Shown here piece by piece: positions 55,511 to 63,702 of a DNA stretch of 64,000 nt (its first letter is position 1; each line of letters starts with the position of its first letter). Where the stretch lies: NCBI RefSeq assembly GCF_016031635.1, contig NZ_JACEGD010000002.1, forward strand, positions 271,520 to 335,519, written 5' to 3'. The position numbers were made by a program, and so were the translations under genes. The notes under the pieces are model-generated. The model was not told where the DNA came from, made no database searches, and worked only from the letters and a program-made list of their open reading frames with translations. The DNA is from Bradyrhizobium diversitatis (GTDB taxonomy: Bacteria > Pseudomonadota > Alphaproteobacteria > Rhizobiales > Xanthobacteraceae).

Positions 55511-55714
55511 CGGGCCTCTCTTGTCGGAGAACGGTCGGGCGCTATTTTCGCAGCCCGGAATGAAATCAGGGTTAACGGTGCCTGACCTCTAGGCACGGGC
55601 GAGTACGGTGTTACCTTAAAGTCGTAGAGCCTCTTTCATTTCGGTGGGTTGGCGGCCTATAAGGCCGCGCTTCCCACGCTCACCTTGGCGCACGATTCCT
55701 TAACGAGACCACGC

Positions 55715-56461
55715 ATGGCCGGACATTCCCAATTCAAGAACATCATGCACCGCAAGGGGCGGCAGGATGCCCAGAAGTCGAAACTGTTCGGCAAGCTGGC
55801 GCGGGAAATCACCGTCGCGGCCAAGCTCGGCACGCCCGACCCCGCCATGAACCCACGCCTGCGTGCCGCCGTGATCGCCGCGCGCCAGGAGAACATGCCG
55901 AAGGACAACATCGAGCGCGCCATCAAGAAGGCGCTCGGCAGCGACGGCGAGAACTATGACGAAATCCGCTACGAGGGCTACGGCCCCGGCGGCGTCGCCG
56001 TCATCGTCGAGGCGCTGACCGACAACCGCAACCGGGCCGCCTCCGACATCCGCTCCTTCTTCACCAAGTCCGGCGGCAATCTCGGCGAAACCGGCTCAGT
56101 CTCGTTCATGTTCGACCGCACCGGCATCATCGAATACGACCGCAGCGTCGCCTCCGACGATGCGGTGCTGGACGCCGCGATCGAAGCCGGCGCCGACGAC
56201 GTGGTCTCGGGCGAGAACGGCCACGAGATCTACGCCTCGACCGAAGGCTATCGCGACGTCGCCAAGGCGCTGGAAGCCAAGTTCGGCGAGCCGCGCAAGG
56301 CTGCGCTGATCTGGAAGCCGCAGAACACGGTCGCGGTCGACGACGAGACCGGCGAGAAGCTGCTCAAGCTGATGGACCTGCTCAACGAGCATGACGACGT
56401 GCAGCAGGTCTACGCCAATTTCGAGATATCGGACGCGCTGATGGCGAAGATGGGCGGCTAG
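55715..56461 (+). CDS. yebC: YebC/PmpR family translation/transcription factor
   Basis: Conserved protein of 248 residues; members are described as DNA-binding regulators, and more recently as helpers of ribosomes stalled on proline runs. Hallmarks are [20 protein letters not shown] at the start, [50 protein letters not shown] and a C-terminal [20 protein letters not shown]. The ATG at 55715 fits the family start. Placed just ahead of ruvC as in many proteobacteria. Confidence 0.95.
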   Translation: MAGHSQFKNIMHRKGRQDAQKSKLFGKLAREITVAAKLGTPDPAMNPRLRAAVIAARQENMPKDNIERAIKKALGSDGENYDEIRYEGYGPGGVAVIVEALTDNRNRAASDIRSFFTKSGGNLGETGSVSFMFDRTGIIEYDRSVASDDAVLDAAIEAGADDVVSGENGHEIYASTEGYRDVAKALEAKFGEPRKAALIWKPQNTVAVDDETGEKLLKLMDLLNEHDDVQQVYANFEISDALMAKMGG

Positions 56462-56464
56462 GCT

Positions 56465-56601
56465 CGCTTGTCCCGGACGCGCTGCAGCGTGAAACGCTGC
56501 TGCGCAGAGCCGGGACCCATCGTTCTCTGGGCATCGCTGGCAAAATGGGCCCCGGTTCAGCGCCGCACCACTTTGCGTTGCGTCGCGTCCGGGGCACGAG
56601 A
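56465..56601. repeat. Intergenic palindromic repeat, family A variant (copy 8)
   Basis: Ends CTTGTCCCGGACGCGCTGCAG and GCGTCCGGGGCACGAG, half-units AGAGCCGGGACCCAT and ATGGGCCCCGGTTC. It lies between yebC and ruvC on the same strand. Confidence 0.85.
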
Positions 56602-56670
56602 CCGCCTTTCCCCTGTTACTTCCGTTCTGTTTCTGTTTCCCCCGCGGCGGCCAGCCGCTATCACTGGCCC

Positions 56671-57198
56671 ATGACTGCGCTCCCGATTCGTGGCCCCGTC
56701 CGCATCATCGGCATCGACCCCGGCCTGCGCCGCACCGGCTGGGGCGTCATCGAGGCTGAGGGCAATCGCCTGATCTACATCGCCTGCGGCTCGGTGGAAC
56801 CGCCGGATGATCTGCCCTTGTCGGGCCGGCTGCTCGCGATCCACGAAGGGCTTGCTTCCGTTCTCTCTAGCCACCAGCCGATGGAAGCGGCGGTCGAACA
56901 GACCTTCGTCAACAAGGACGGCGTTGCCACGCTGAAACTCGGCCAGGCCCGCGGCGTCGCCATGCTGGCGCCCGCAATGTTCGGCATCTCTGTCGCCGAA
57001 TACGCGCCGAACCAGGTCAAGAAGACGGTGGTCGGTGCCGGCCACGCCGACAAGCAACAGATCGCGATGATGCTGAAGATCCTGCTGCCGAAAGCGGAGC
57101 CCCCGTCCGCGGACGCCGCCGACGCGCTCGCCATAGCCATCACCCACGCCCATCATCGCCAGAGCACCGCGCTGCGGCTGAAGGTGGTGGGGATATGA
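56671..57198 (+). CDS. ruvC: Crossover junction endodeoxyribonuclease RuvC
   Basis: Holliday-junction resolvase of 175 residues. The acidic catalytic site is visible: Asp in [15 protein letters not shown], Glu in [21 protein letters not shown] and the paired acids in [16 protein letters not shown] near the C-terminus. The ATG at 56671 is used because the conserved part starts nine residues later; the frame upstream lies in a repeat. It begins the ruvC-ruvA-ruvB series, but a family C repeat separates it from ruvA. Confidence 0.96.
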   Translation: MTALPIRGPVRIIGIDPGLRRTGWGVIEAEGNRLIYIACGSVEPPDDLPLSGRLLAIHEGLASVLSSHQPMEAAVEQTFVNKDGVATLKLGQARGVAMLAPAMFGISVAEYAPNQVKKTVVGAGHADKQQIAMMLKILLPKAEPPSADAADALAIAITHAHHRQSTALRLKVVGI

Positions 57199-57240
57199 TG
57201 CGCGTCGCGAGGCACAGATGAGCGGCATCGGCGGTGCGCT

Positions 57241-57392
57241 CCCTCCCCCCTTGTGGGGGAGGGCCGGGGAGAGGGGTAGCCGCAGCGGTGGTGCCGCGGT
57301 CGTTGGTGGGCGGCGCACGCGGTGCTCGCGCCTTCGAGAGAATCCCCGTGTGGCACCCCCCTCCCTGACCCTCCCCCACAAGGGGGGAGGGA
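57241..57392. repeat. Intergenic palindromic repeat, family C (copy 4)
   Basis: Outer arms CCCTCCCCCCTTGTGGGGGAGGG and CCCTCCCCCACAAGGGGGGAGGG; inner hairpin sequence differs from other C copies (GTCGTTGGTGGGCGGCGC). Located between ruvC and ruvA. Confidence 0.85.
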
Positions 57393-57438
57393 ACGGCGAG
57401 TCGTTGCCGTGCGTCCTTCAAGCGATGGGTGCGCAGCC

Positions 57439-58056
57439 ATGATCGGCAAGCTCAAGGGCCTGATCGATTCCTACGGCGAGGATTTCGTCATCCTCGACGT
57501 CGGCGGGGTCGGCTACCAGGTGCATTGCTCCTCGCGCACCTTGCAGCATCTGCCTTCGCCGGGTGAAGCCGCGGTGCTATCGATCGAGACCTATGTTCGC
57601 GAGGACCAGATCAAGCTGTTCGGCTTCCGCACCGACCAGGAGCGCGAATGGTTTCGCCTGCTCCAGACCGTGCAGGGCGTCGGCGCCAAGGTGGCGCTCG
57701 CCGTGCTCGGCACGCTCTCGACCGCCGACCTCGCCAATGCGATTGCGCTGCGCGACAAGGCCGCGGTGGCACGCACGCCCGGCGTTGGCCCCAAGGTCGC
57801 CGAGCGCATCGTCACCGAGTTGAAGGACAAGGCGCCGGCGTTCGCCAATGTCGATCCGGCCGTGGTGCATCTTGCCGGCGCCGTCGACGACCAGCGCGCG
57901 CCGCGGCCCGTGGCGGATGCGATCTCCGCGCTGGTCAATCTCGGCTACGGCCAGCCGCAGGCGGCCGCTGCGATTGCCTCGGCCTCGCGCAGCGCCGGTG
58001 AGGGCGCCGAGACGGCGCAGCTCATCCGTCTCGGCCTGAAGGAGCTCGCGAAGTGA
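57439..58056 (+). CDS. ruvA: Holliday junction branch migration protein RuvA
   Basis: DNA-binding component of the RuvAB branch-migration complex, 205 residues. It begins [30 protein letters not shown] and continues with the two helix-hairpin-helix motifs ([14 protein letters not shown] and [13 protein letters not shown]) and a C-terminal domain III ([19 protein letters not shown]) that contacts RuvB. The start at 57439 is chosen by homology; the open frame upstream runs through a repeat. Its last bases overlap the next gene by four. Confidence 0.96.
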   Translation: MIGKLKGLIDSYGEDFVILDVGGVGYQVHCSSRTLQHLPSPGEAAVLSIETYVREDQIKLFGFRTDQEREWFRLLQTVQGVGAKVALAVLGTLSTADLANAIALRDKAAVARTPGVGPKVAERIVTELKDKAPAFANVDPAVVHLAGAVDDQRAPRPVADAISALVNLGYGQPQAAAAIASASRSAGEGAETAQLIRLGLKELAK

Positions 58057-58514
58057 ATTCCGATCACGGCCTCGATCGCGCGGAGGGTCCAAAGCTCCCG
58101 AACATACAGCGTGCGATATATTTCTTTGGTGTCGTGTTCGCGGGGACAGTGCTAATCGGCATTCTTGCCACGGCTGCATTCTCGGCGTCGGGGTGTCTGC
58201 TGACCCGCGTCATCCGTTGTTTTTCGATCTCGCGCGATGCGCCGTATGTTGCGCTCATTGGTTTCAAAATGTGGTCTTTGCCGGGCCTGATCGCCGGTGT
58301 TCTTGTCGCTGCGATCATACTATTTCGCGGCCACGTAACATGGTGGAACGTCTTGCTGATCGCTCCGGCCTCGTACCTCGTTCTCGCTTTGGTGTTTATC
58401 GGACAGATCGATCAATACATATGGTCTGAACTCCTGCTACAAAGCGCTGTCTTGTTTGTTCTTGTGCAGCTGTCCCTTTTCGTGGGCAGAATGGCCCACA
58501 GAGCCCGAGCATGA
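58053..58514 (+). CDS. Hypothetical four-helix membrane protein inside the ruvA-ruvB operon
   Basis: Unrecognised protein of 153 residues with four hydrophobic helices (about 22-45, 70-90, 97-118 and 126-147) and a small basic tail. It starts with GTG within the ruvA stop (GTGA) and its stop overlaps the ruvB ATG (ATGA), so it is tightly coupled on both sides. Base composition and codon use are clearly less GC-rich than ruvA and ruvB (many AT-ending codons in the helices). ruvA and ruvB are normally adjacent, so this looks acquired or lineage-specific. Function unknown. Confidence 0.7.
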   Translation: MNSDHGLDRAEGPKLPNIQRAIYFFGVVFAGTVLIGILATAAFSASGCLLTRVIRCFSISRDAPYVALIGFKMWSLPGLIAGVLVAAIILFRGHVTWWNVLLIAPASYLVLALVFIGQIDQYIWSELLLQSAVLFVLVQLSLFVGRMAHRARA

Positions 58515-59563
58515 CTACTCCTCCGCGCATGGTCTCGCCCGAGCGCCGCAGCGACGATGTCGGCGATACCGCGCTGCGCCCGCAATCGCTGTCGGACTTC
58601 GTCGGCCAGCAGCAGGCGCGCAAGAATCTGTCGATCTTCATCGAGGCGGCGCGCAAGCGTGGCGAGGCGCTGGATCACGTGCTGTTCGTCGGCCCACCCG
58701 GCCTCGGCAAGACCACGCTGGCGCAGATCGTGGCCAAGGAGCTCGGCGTCGGCTTTCGCGCCACCTCGGGGCCGGTCATCGCCAAGGCCGGCGATCTCGC
58801 CGCCCTCCTCACCAATCTCGAAGAGCGCGACGTACTCTTCATCGACGAGATCCATCGCCTCAGTCCGGCGGTGGAAGAGGTGCTCTATCCCGCGATGGAG
58901 GATTTTCAGCTCGACCTCATCATCGGCGAAGGCCCGGCGGCGCGCTCGGTGAAGATCGAGCTGTCGAAATTCACCCTGGTCGGCGCCACCACGCGGGCGG
59001 GCCTGCTCACCAATCCCCTGCGCGATCGCTTCGGCATTCCGGTCCGGCTCAATTTCTACACGATCGAGGAATTGGAGAGCATCGTCAGCCGTGGCGCGCG
59101 CGTACTTAATGTCGGCATGAGCGCTGATGGCGCCAACGAGATCGCGCGCCGCGCCCGCGGCACGCCCCGCATCGCCGGCCGGCTACTGCGGCGCGTCCGC
59201 GATTTCGCCTCGGCGGCGGATGCCGCCACGATCGACCGCAAGATCGCCGACCACGCGTTGAGCGCGCTCGAGGTCGACGCCGCCGGTCTCGACGCGATGG
59301 ACCGCCGCTATCTCTCGACCATCGCGCTCAACTATGGTGGCGGCCCGGTCGGTGTCGAGACGATGGCTGCGGCCTTGTCGGAGCCGCGCGATGCCATCGA
59401 GGACATCATCGAGCCTTATCTGATCCAGTGCGGCTATCTGCAGCGCACGCCGCGCGGCCGCCTGCTCACCTCGCACGCCTTCCGCCATCTCGGCATCGCC
59501 GAGCCCTCGCGCGATGCCGCGGCGCAGTTCGGCCTGTTCGGCACGGATGACAACGACGAGTGA
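58511..59563 (+). CDS. ruvB: Holliday junction branch migration ATPase RuvB
   Basis: Hexameric AAA+ motor of the RuvAB complex, 350 residues. Visible are [19 protein letters not shown], Walker [18 protein letters not shown], Walker [11 protein letters not shown], sensor 1 in [20 protein letters not shown], the arginine-rich [17 protein letters not shown] and the winged-helix end [13 protein letters not shown]. It overlaps the small membrane gene by four bases. Confidence 0.97.
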   Translation: MTTPPRMVSPERRSDDVGDTALRPQSLSDFVGQQQARKNLSIFIEAARKRGEALDHVLFVGPPGLGKTTLAQIVAKELGVGFRATSGPVIAKAGDLAALLTNLEERDVLFIDEIHRLSPAVEEVLYPAMEDFQLDLIIGEGPAARSVKIELSKFTLVGATTRAGLLTNPLRDRFGIPVRLNFYTIEELESIVSRGARVLNVGMSADGANEIARRARGTPRIAGRLLRRVRDFASAADAATIDRKIADHALSALEVDAAGLDAMDRRYLSTIALNYGGGPVGVETMAAALSEPRDAIEDIIEPYLIQCGYLQRTPRGRLLTSHAFRHLGIAEPSRDAAAQFGLFGTDDNDE

Positions 59564-59690
59564 TCTGCTGAACCGCGCCGTTCCGGCTTTGATGAATTTC
59601 CGTTAACCTCGTGCAGACGATCTGCACGAACGCACCCCAATTCCGCTCCAATCGGATATCATCAAGACGCCGCATCATCATCGGGCTTCC

Positions 59691-60611
59691 ATGATCACGC
59701 GCCGTCATCTCATCCGTTCCATCGGTGGTCTGTCCGCCCTCGGCGTCTCGACGGCCGCCTATGGCGTCGGCGTCGAGCCGATGCTGCGGCTCCGCGTCAC
59801 CCCCTATCATCCGATGCCACAGCAGTGGCCGGCGGATCTTCCGCTCAAGATCGCCGTCATCGCCGATCTCCATGCCTGCGATCCCTGGATGCCGCTTGAC
59901 CGGGTCGCGGCCATCGTCGACCGCACCAACGCGCTGAAGGCCGACCTCATCGTGCTGCTCGGCGACTATGTCGCCGGCCTGCATCAGGTCACGCGCATCA
60001 TTCCGTGCAGCGAATGGGCACGCGTGCTGGCCGGCCTCAAGGCGCCGCTTGGCGTCCACGCCGTCATGGGCAACCACGACTATTGGGATGACAGGCTCGT
60101 GCAGCGAGCCGGGCAGGGAGTGACCGTCGCGCACCGCGCGCTGGAAGCGGCCGGCATCCCCGTCTACGAGAACGACGTCGTGCGCCTCACCAAGGACGGC
60201 CGCCCGTTCTGGCTCGCCGGCCTCGGCGATCAACTCGCGTTCCTGCCGGCGCGCCGGTTTCGCGGCATGGCGCGGTTCGGCGCCGACGATCTCAGCGCGA
60301 CGCTCGCCAAGGTCACGGACGATGCGCCCGTCATTCTGCTCGCGCATGAGCCCAACATCGCGCCGCGCGTGCCGTCGCGTGTCGCGCTGCAACTGTCCGG
60401 CCACACCCATGGCGGCCAGGTCCGTCTGCTCGGCTGGTCCCCCGCGGTGCCGCCGCAGGACGGCGTCCGCCTCGCCTATGGTCATGTCAGGCTGAAATGC
60501 GACGTCATCATCTCCGGTGGCCTCGGTTGCAGCATCATGCCGCTCCGCGTCGGGGTGCCGCCAGAGATCGTCGAGGTGAGGCTGGGGCAGACCGCGCCGG
60601 TTGTGTCGTAA
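59691..60611 (+). CDS. YkuE-like metallophosphoesterase with Tat-like signal
   Basis: Di-metal phosphoesterase of 306 residues of the YkuE type (described in Bacillus as a Tat-exported enzyme). The N-terminus ITRRHLIRSIGGLSALGVSTAA has a twin arginine and hydrophobic core. Metal motifs are IADLHA, LLGDYVAG, MGNHDYW, LLAHEPN and SGHTHGGQVRL, all intact. The substrate may be a phospholipid-linked or periplasmic phosphodiester; this is not known. It stands between ruvB and the truncated ybgC. Confidence 0.88.
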   Translation: MITRRHLIRSIGGLSALGVSTAAYGVGVEPMLRLRVTPYHPMPQQWPADLPLKIAVIADLHACDPWMPLDRVAAIVDRTNALKADLIVLLGDYVAGLHQVTRIIPCSEWARVLAGLKAPLGVHAVMGNHDYWDDRLVQRAGQGVTVAHRALEAAGIPVYENDVVRLTKDGRPFWLAGLGDQLAFLPARRFRGMARFGADDLSATLAKVTDDAPVILLAHEPNIAPRVPSRVALQLSGHTHGGQVRLLGWSPAVPPQDGVRLAYGHVRLKCDVIISGGLGCSIMPLRVGVPPEIVEVRLGQTAPVVS

Positions 60612-60678
60612 CGCGCTTGCGCGGACCGCGGTTTTTGCGCAAAACGGGCCGGCAGCGACAAGCGAAGAGGCTCACGAC

Positions 60679-60780
60679 GTGACTGCCCATCTGGACGGCG
60701 AGATCCGCGACGGCCGCCACCACATGCAGGTCCGCGTCTATTACGAGGACACGGACTTCCCGGACTGGACGTTGTCGTGA
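60679..60780 (+). pseudogene. ybgC: Truncated ybgC acyl-CoA thioesterase (disrupted by insertion)
   Basis: Remnant of the tol-pal-associated thioesterase. From the GTG at 60679, preceded by GAAGAGG, 27 codons read TAHLDGEIRDGRHHMQVRVY then YEDTDF, the conserved opening of rhizobial YbgC; the family continues SGIVYHANY with the hot-dog active site, but here the frame runs into PDWTLS and stops at 60780. So only the first fifth remains, and the boundary is about 60759. The remaining coding sequence is not in the window and probably lies at the far end of the inserted element. tolQ-tolR would be expected to follow. Confidence 0.85.
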
Positions 60781-62441
60781 TAGGCAGTGCTGATCGTTCG
60801 TGATTTCTCACCATCTTCTGAGAAGAGTTTCATGCTGAAAAGGGCAGCGGCGTTCAGATACGGTGTATATTCGTAGGGCATCCGCTTGCGCACGGGATGC
60901 ACTATAATGCAGTCGACCAAGTTACGGAAAGCGATGCGAGTTTCAATCGCCTTCGGATTTATCTTGAGCCCGGTGACCAGTCTCTTAGCTTCCGAACGGT
61001 ATCGGTCACCGAACTTCGGGTGGTCGAACGGGATCACGTTTTCGACGCCATTGCCGAGCAAGCGCAAGCGTTCCTCGACAGTTTCCCGTTCCACGTCGCA
61101 TTCATCTAACCGCTTGATCAACTCATCCGGCTTGCGACGGCTGTTTGCGATCGCATATGACAAGCGTTCGATCTCGGCATTCAGCACACGGCGCCGACGC
61201 TCCAGGTTAGAGCATTCGCTGTCCTTTCGCTGATCCTTCTTTCGCTCCTCCTTCCAGGCACGCATCGCCTCTTCAATGGCTTTCGGTGAAAGCAATCTTA
61301 CTTCCATTTTTTCGGCAACATCCTTCAGTAGAACGTCCATATCAAAGCTGCGGGTATGCTCGCAGGTGCCTCGCTGATGCGCGTTGGCGCATGCGGCACG
61401 CGGCCCTCCATTCCGGGAGGATTGAGCGATTCGCATACGGCCGTTGCAGACACCGCACCGAAGGACTCCCGCAAGCGGGTGCTCGTTGTTGCGCGGGACC
61501 ACAGGTCGGCGCCGCGGCTTGCCGGACGGCCCGAACATATGGATAGCGCGTTCATTGCGAACCTTCTGCGCGCTATCCCAGAGCGCTTGCGGAATAATCC
61601 GCAGCTCGGCGTTTTTTACGATGATGTGGCGTTCTTCGGGATTGCGGCGCTTCTGCTTCTTCTGCGTTTCCGGATTGAGAATTGTTGAGCGAACATTCCA
61701 ATGTATCTCGCCGATATACAGCTCATTGCCGATAATGCCGCGACCATGGCGACCGCCAGTGATGCACTGATGATTCCAGGTGGTGCGACCAGCCTTGTTC
61801 TTGTGACGGGTAGCCCCAGGCGAGGCTACGCCTTCGCGGGTAAGATCGGCGGCGATATCTCGCGTTGAACGGCCTGCCGTATACTCGATGAAGATACGGC
61901 GCACGATCTTTGCTTCGCTCTCATCGATCATCCGCTCGCCAGGCACGCCCGGCCTTGGCCGATAACCATAGGCGTACGAGCCAGGAATTCTTCCATTGTT
62001 GACGGCGTTATCATGCCCACGCCGAACCTTGTCAGCAAGCTGCGGCTTGTAGATCGTATTGTAGAGACTTGCGATGCTGATGTCAGTTGCGGTGGCATAA
62101 ACGCCTTTCTGATCCATCAGCTCAACGCGGTTGAACTCAAACACCTGCTTGAGACGCTGGATGGTGGCGGGATCGCGCGACAGGCGGTCGAAATGCTCGA
62201 CGATGATCACGTCAAAGTCTTGCTTCCGCACACCATTGAGCAATCGCTGATAGCCATCGCGGGTATCCTCCGTAAGACCAGACTTTGCAGCGTCGACAAA
62301 TTCACCGACGACATCTAGGTCATTGCGTGCGGCGACCTTCCGGCAGAGTAATAGCTGACCGTCAATCGAGGTCACTTTTTGCATGTCGCTCGAATAGCGG
62401 GCGTATATCACGGCCCTCTTGTTTGGTGACGCTATCGCCAT
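60741..62441 (-). CDS. Large serine recombinase (site-specific integrase)
   Basis: Recombinase of 566 residues that probably inserted the element. The N-terminal resolvase domain has the catalytic serine in VIYARYSSDMQ, YQRLLNGVRKQDFD and IIVEHFDRLSRDP. A recombinase domain (TAGRSTRDIAADLTREGVAS) follows, then a zinc ribbon with CGVCNGRM and CANAHQRGTCEH and a coiled coil ending in the DNA-binding tail. It points toward the ybgC junction, and its last codons (KSVSS and the stop) fall within host ybgC sequence. Its codon use is less GC-rich than the core. No resolvable partner recombinase is seen. Confidence 0.93.
   Translation of the reverse strand: MAIASPNKRAVIYARYSSDMQKVTSIDGQLLLCRKVAARNDLDVVGEFVDAAKSGLTEDTRDGYQRLLNGVRKQDFDVIIVEHFDRLSRDPATIQRLKQVFEFNRVELMDQKGVYATATDISIASLYNTIYKPQLADKVRRGHDNAVNNGRIPGSYAYGYRPRPGVPGERMIDESEAKIVRRIFIEYTAGRSTRDIAADLTREGVASPGATRHKNKAGRTTWNHQCITGGRHGRGIIGNELYIGEIHWNVRSTILNPETQKKQKRRNPEERHIIVKNAELRIIPQALWDSAQKVRNERAIHMFGPSGKPRRRPVVPRNNEHPLAGVLRCGVCNGRMRIAQSSRNGGPRAACANAHQRGTCEHTRSFDMDVLLKDVAEKMEVRLLSPKAIEEAMRAWKEERKKDQRKDSECSNLERRRRVLNAEIERLSYAIANSRRKPDELIKRLDECDVERETVEERLRLLGNGVENVIPFDHPKFGDRYRSEAKRLVTGLKINPKAIETRIAFRNLVDCIIVHPVRKRMPYEYTPYLNAAALFSMKLFSEDGEKSRTISTAYHDNVQSGKSVSS
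60750..60775. other. Inferred left attachment junction (attL) of the integrated element
   Basis: The ybgC-matching sequence stops near GACTTCCCGG (about 60754-60763). The intact gene is expected to read GACTTC-TCCGG here. Because serine recombinases exchange a 2-bp core, the crossover most likely lies within these bases; the exact point cannot be set without the right junction or an empty-site sequence. Confidence 0.6.
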
Positions 62442-62625
62442 CCCGTTCCCCTATCCGCTGCTCCAAACCGCCTTTTTCATCCCGCGCAAGCTGCCGTCCG
62501 ATGGCACGCGCCAGCTCAAGCCAAAGTTCCTCATTATCGGGATTGTCCCAACTTTGAGGGTGGGAAGGATCAAGCGGTCGGATGATCGCCTTTTGACCCC
62601 GAGGCAATCGCATTCGGGTACGCAT
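62362..62625 (-). CDS. Small hypothetical protein overlapping the recombinase start
   Basis: Unrecognised protein of 87 residues, starting MRTRMRLPRGQKAIIRPLDPS and continuing SWDNPDNEELWLELARAIGRQLA, which looks like a genuine soluble helical protein. It extends 80 bp into the recombinase gene in another frame, so translation of the two may be coupled. The longer open frame to 62817 is less likely because residues before the ATG look random. It may be an accessory gene (for example, a directionality factor) but nothing proves this. Confidence 0.5.
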   Translation of the reverse strand: MRTRMRLPRGQKAIIRPLDPSHPQSWDNPDNEELWLELARAIGRQLARDEKGGLEQRIGERDGDSVTKQEGRDIRPLFERHAKSDLD

Positions 62626-63702
62626 CACAGCAAAGCCTTCAGAAGCTAGCGTAAATTTCGGTCTTGCGCTACGGACAGGTCGCAGGGATCGCGTGTGCGG
62701 CGTTCGCATCCTCCAGTCGAAGACCCGATCGAAGCTCCTCTGTGATTTTAAGTGGCTCGCCAGATCTAGATCGCCCTTCAGCGGCAGCTTCACTCGGCAA
62801 GCGCCGTGACCCGACAAGAATCACCACAAAGCTACAAATCACTTTTGCTTTTGAACCGCTCATGAAAGTCTCGATCTGCGATGGCGAGTCCGTTCATGTT
62901 GACTGCTGCGATAGTGAATGAAAATGAGATTTTTCAAATGTCAGGCGCCAGCGTGTTGCTGCGAAGATGATCGTGGGCGGGCGAGGATTTGCTAAACAAA
63001 GGAGGGTAGATTCGGCGGGGGGCATCGCCGGCTCGGGGCCAGCAACAGCTTGGGGTATCGAAATGAACACGTTCCGGCTCCCGGCTTAAATCATTGGGGA
63101 TACTCAATGTCGAGGAACTCAAGAAAAGCTCAACGTCGGACGGAAATGTCCGGGCCGGTTAAGATCTGCACCAAGCCTGCGCGGCCTAGCACTCCCGGCG
63201 CTCTGATCCGCGATTGAATCGGCAGCCGGGAGCATTGGGGCTGGAGAGCGATCCGTGTCATCTTAGGGCGAAAGTTACAATTGTGTGACGTCGAGTTGCG
63301 GTAGTTATACGGAATCCATTTTCGGAACGGGGTGTTCTACTGTGAGAACACCGGAGAGATTTGAGCACCAATTTTTAGTTAGTCCGGGATGGCCGCAGTG
63401 GGGCTGGACCGCGCTGCGGCTCTTCCGTGGGAAAACAGCCTCGATCGGTCACGACTTGCCCGTGATTTCCCGCGCTGCCAAACTAGGTTCGAATTCGGTT
63501 AGCGCTCAATCAGCCATTCGACAACCTGATCATAGGCGGATGGAGCCAGCGAATTTCCTGCGCTTTTCGCGGAATTCGACCACGTTCCCTACGCTTTTGC
63601 GGGTTGTTTCTGGTGCGAAACTGGTGGCCTGTTGAAGTCAGCGTCCACGCGATTCGCAATGTGCTATCGGCAGCGAGCCGAGACGTTCATGAAAAAGCAA
63701 GC
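62626..63702. other. Non-coding or degraded DNA inside the element
   Basis: About 1.1 kb, lower in GC than the core chromosome, with only short open frames (up to about 110 codons) that show no recognisable family. Two hairpins are visible: CTCCCGGC/GCCGGGAG (63192-63232) and GGTGTTCT/AGAACACC (63331-63352). The stretch CGCTTTTCGCGGAATTCGACCACG at about 63563-63586 recalls terminal sequences of IS21-type elements from memory, but the match is uncertain. Confidence 0.5.
63331..63352. promoter_or_regulatory. Perfect inverted repeat, possible operator or hairpin
   Basis: Arms GGTGTTCT and AGAACACC (8 bp each) around a 6-base centre ACTGTG. The arrangement is like a repressor operator half-site pair, but no adjacent gene gives it meaning. 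It may also be a remnant of an element end. Confidence 0.35.

Noticed and set aside
63285..63635. A 116-codon plus-strand open frame in the island
   Set aside because: No ribosome-binding site or recognisable domain; it spans probable degraded insertion-sequence remnants.
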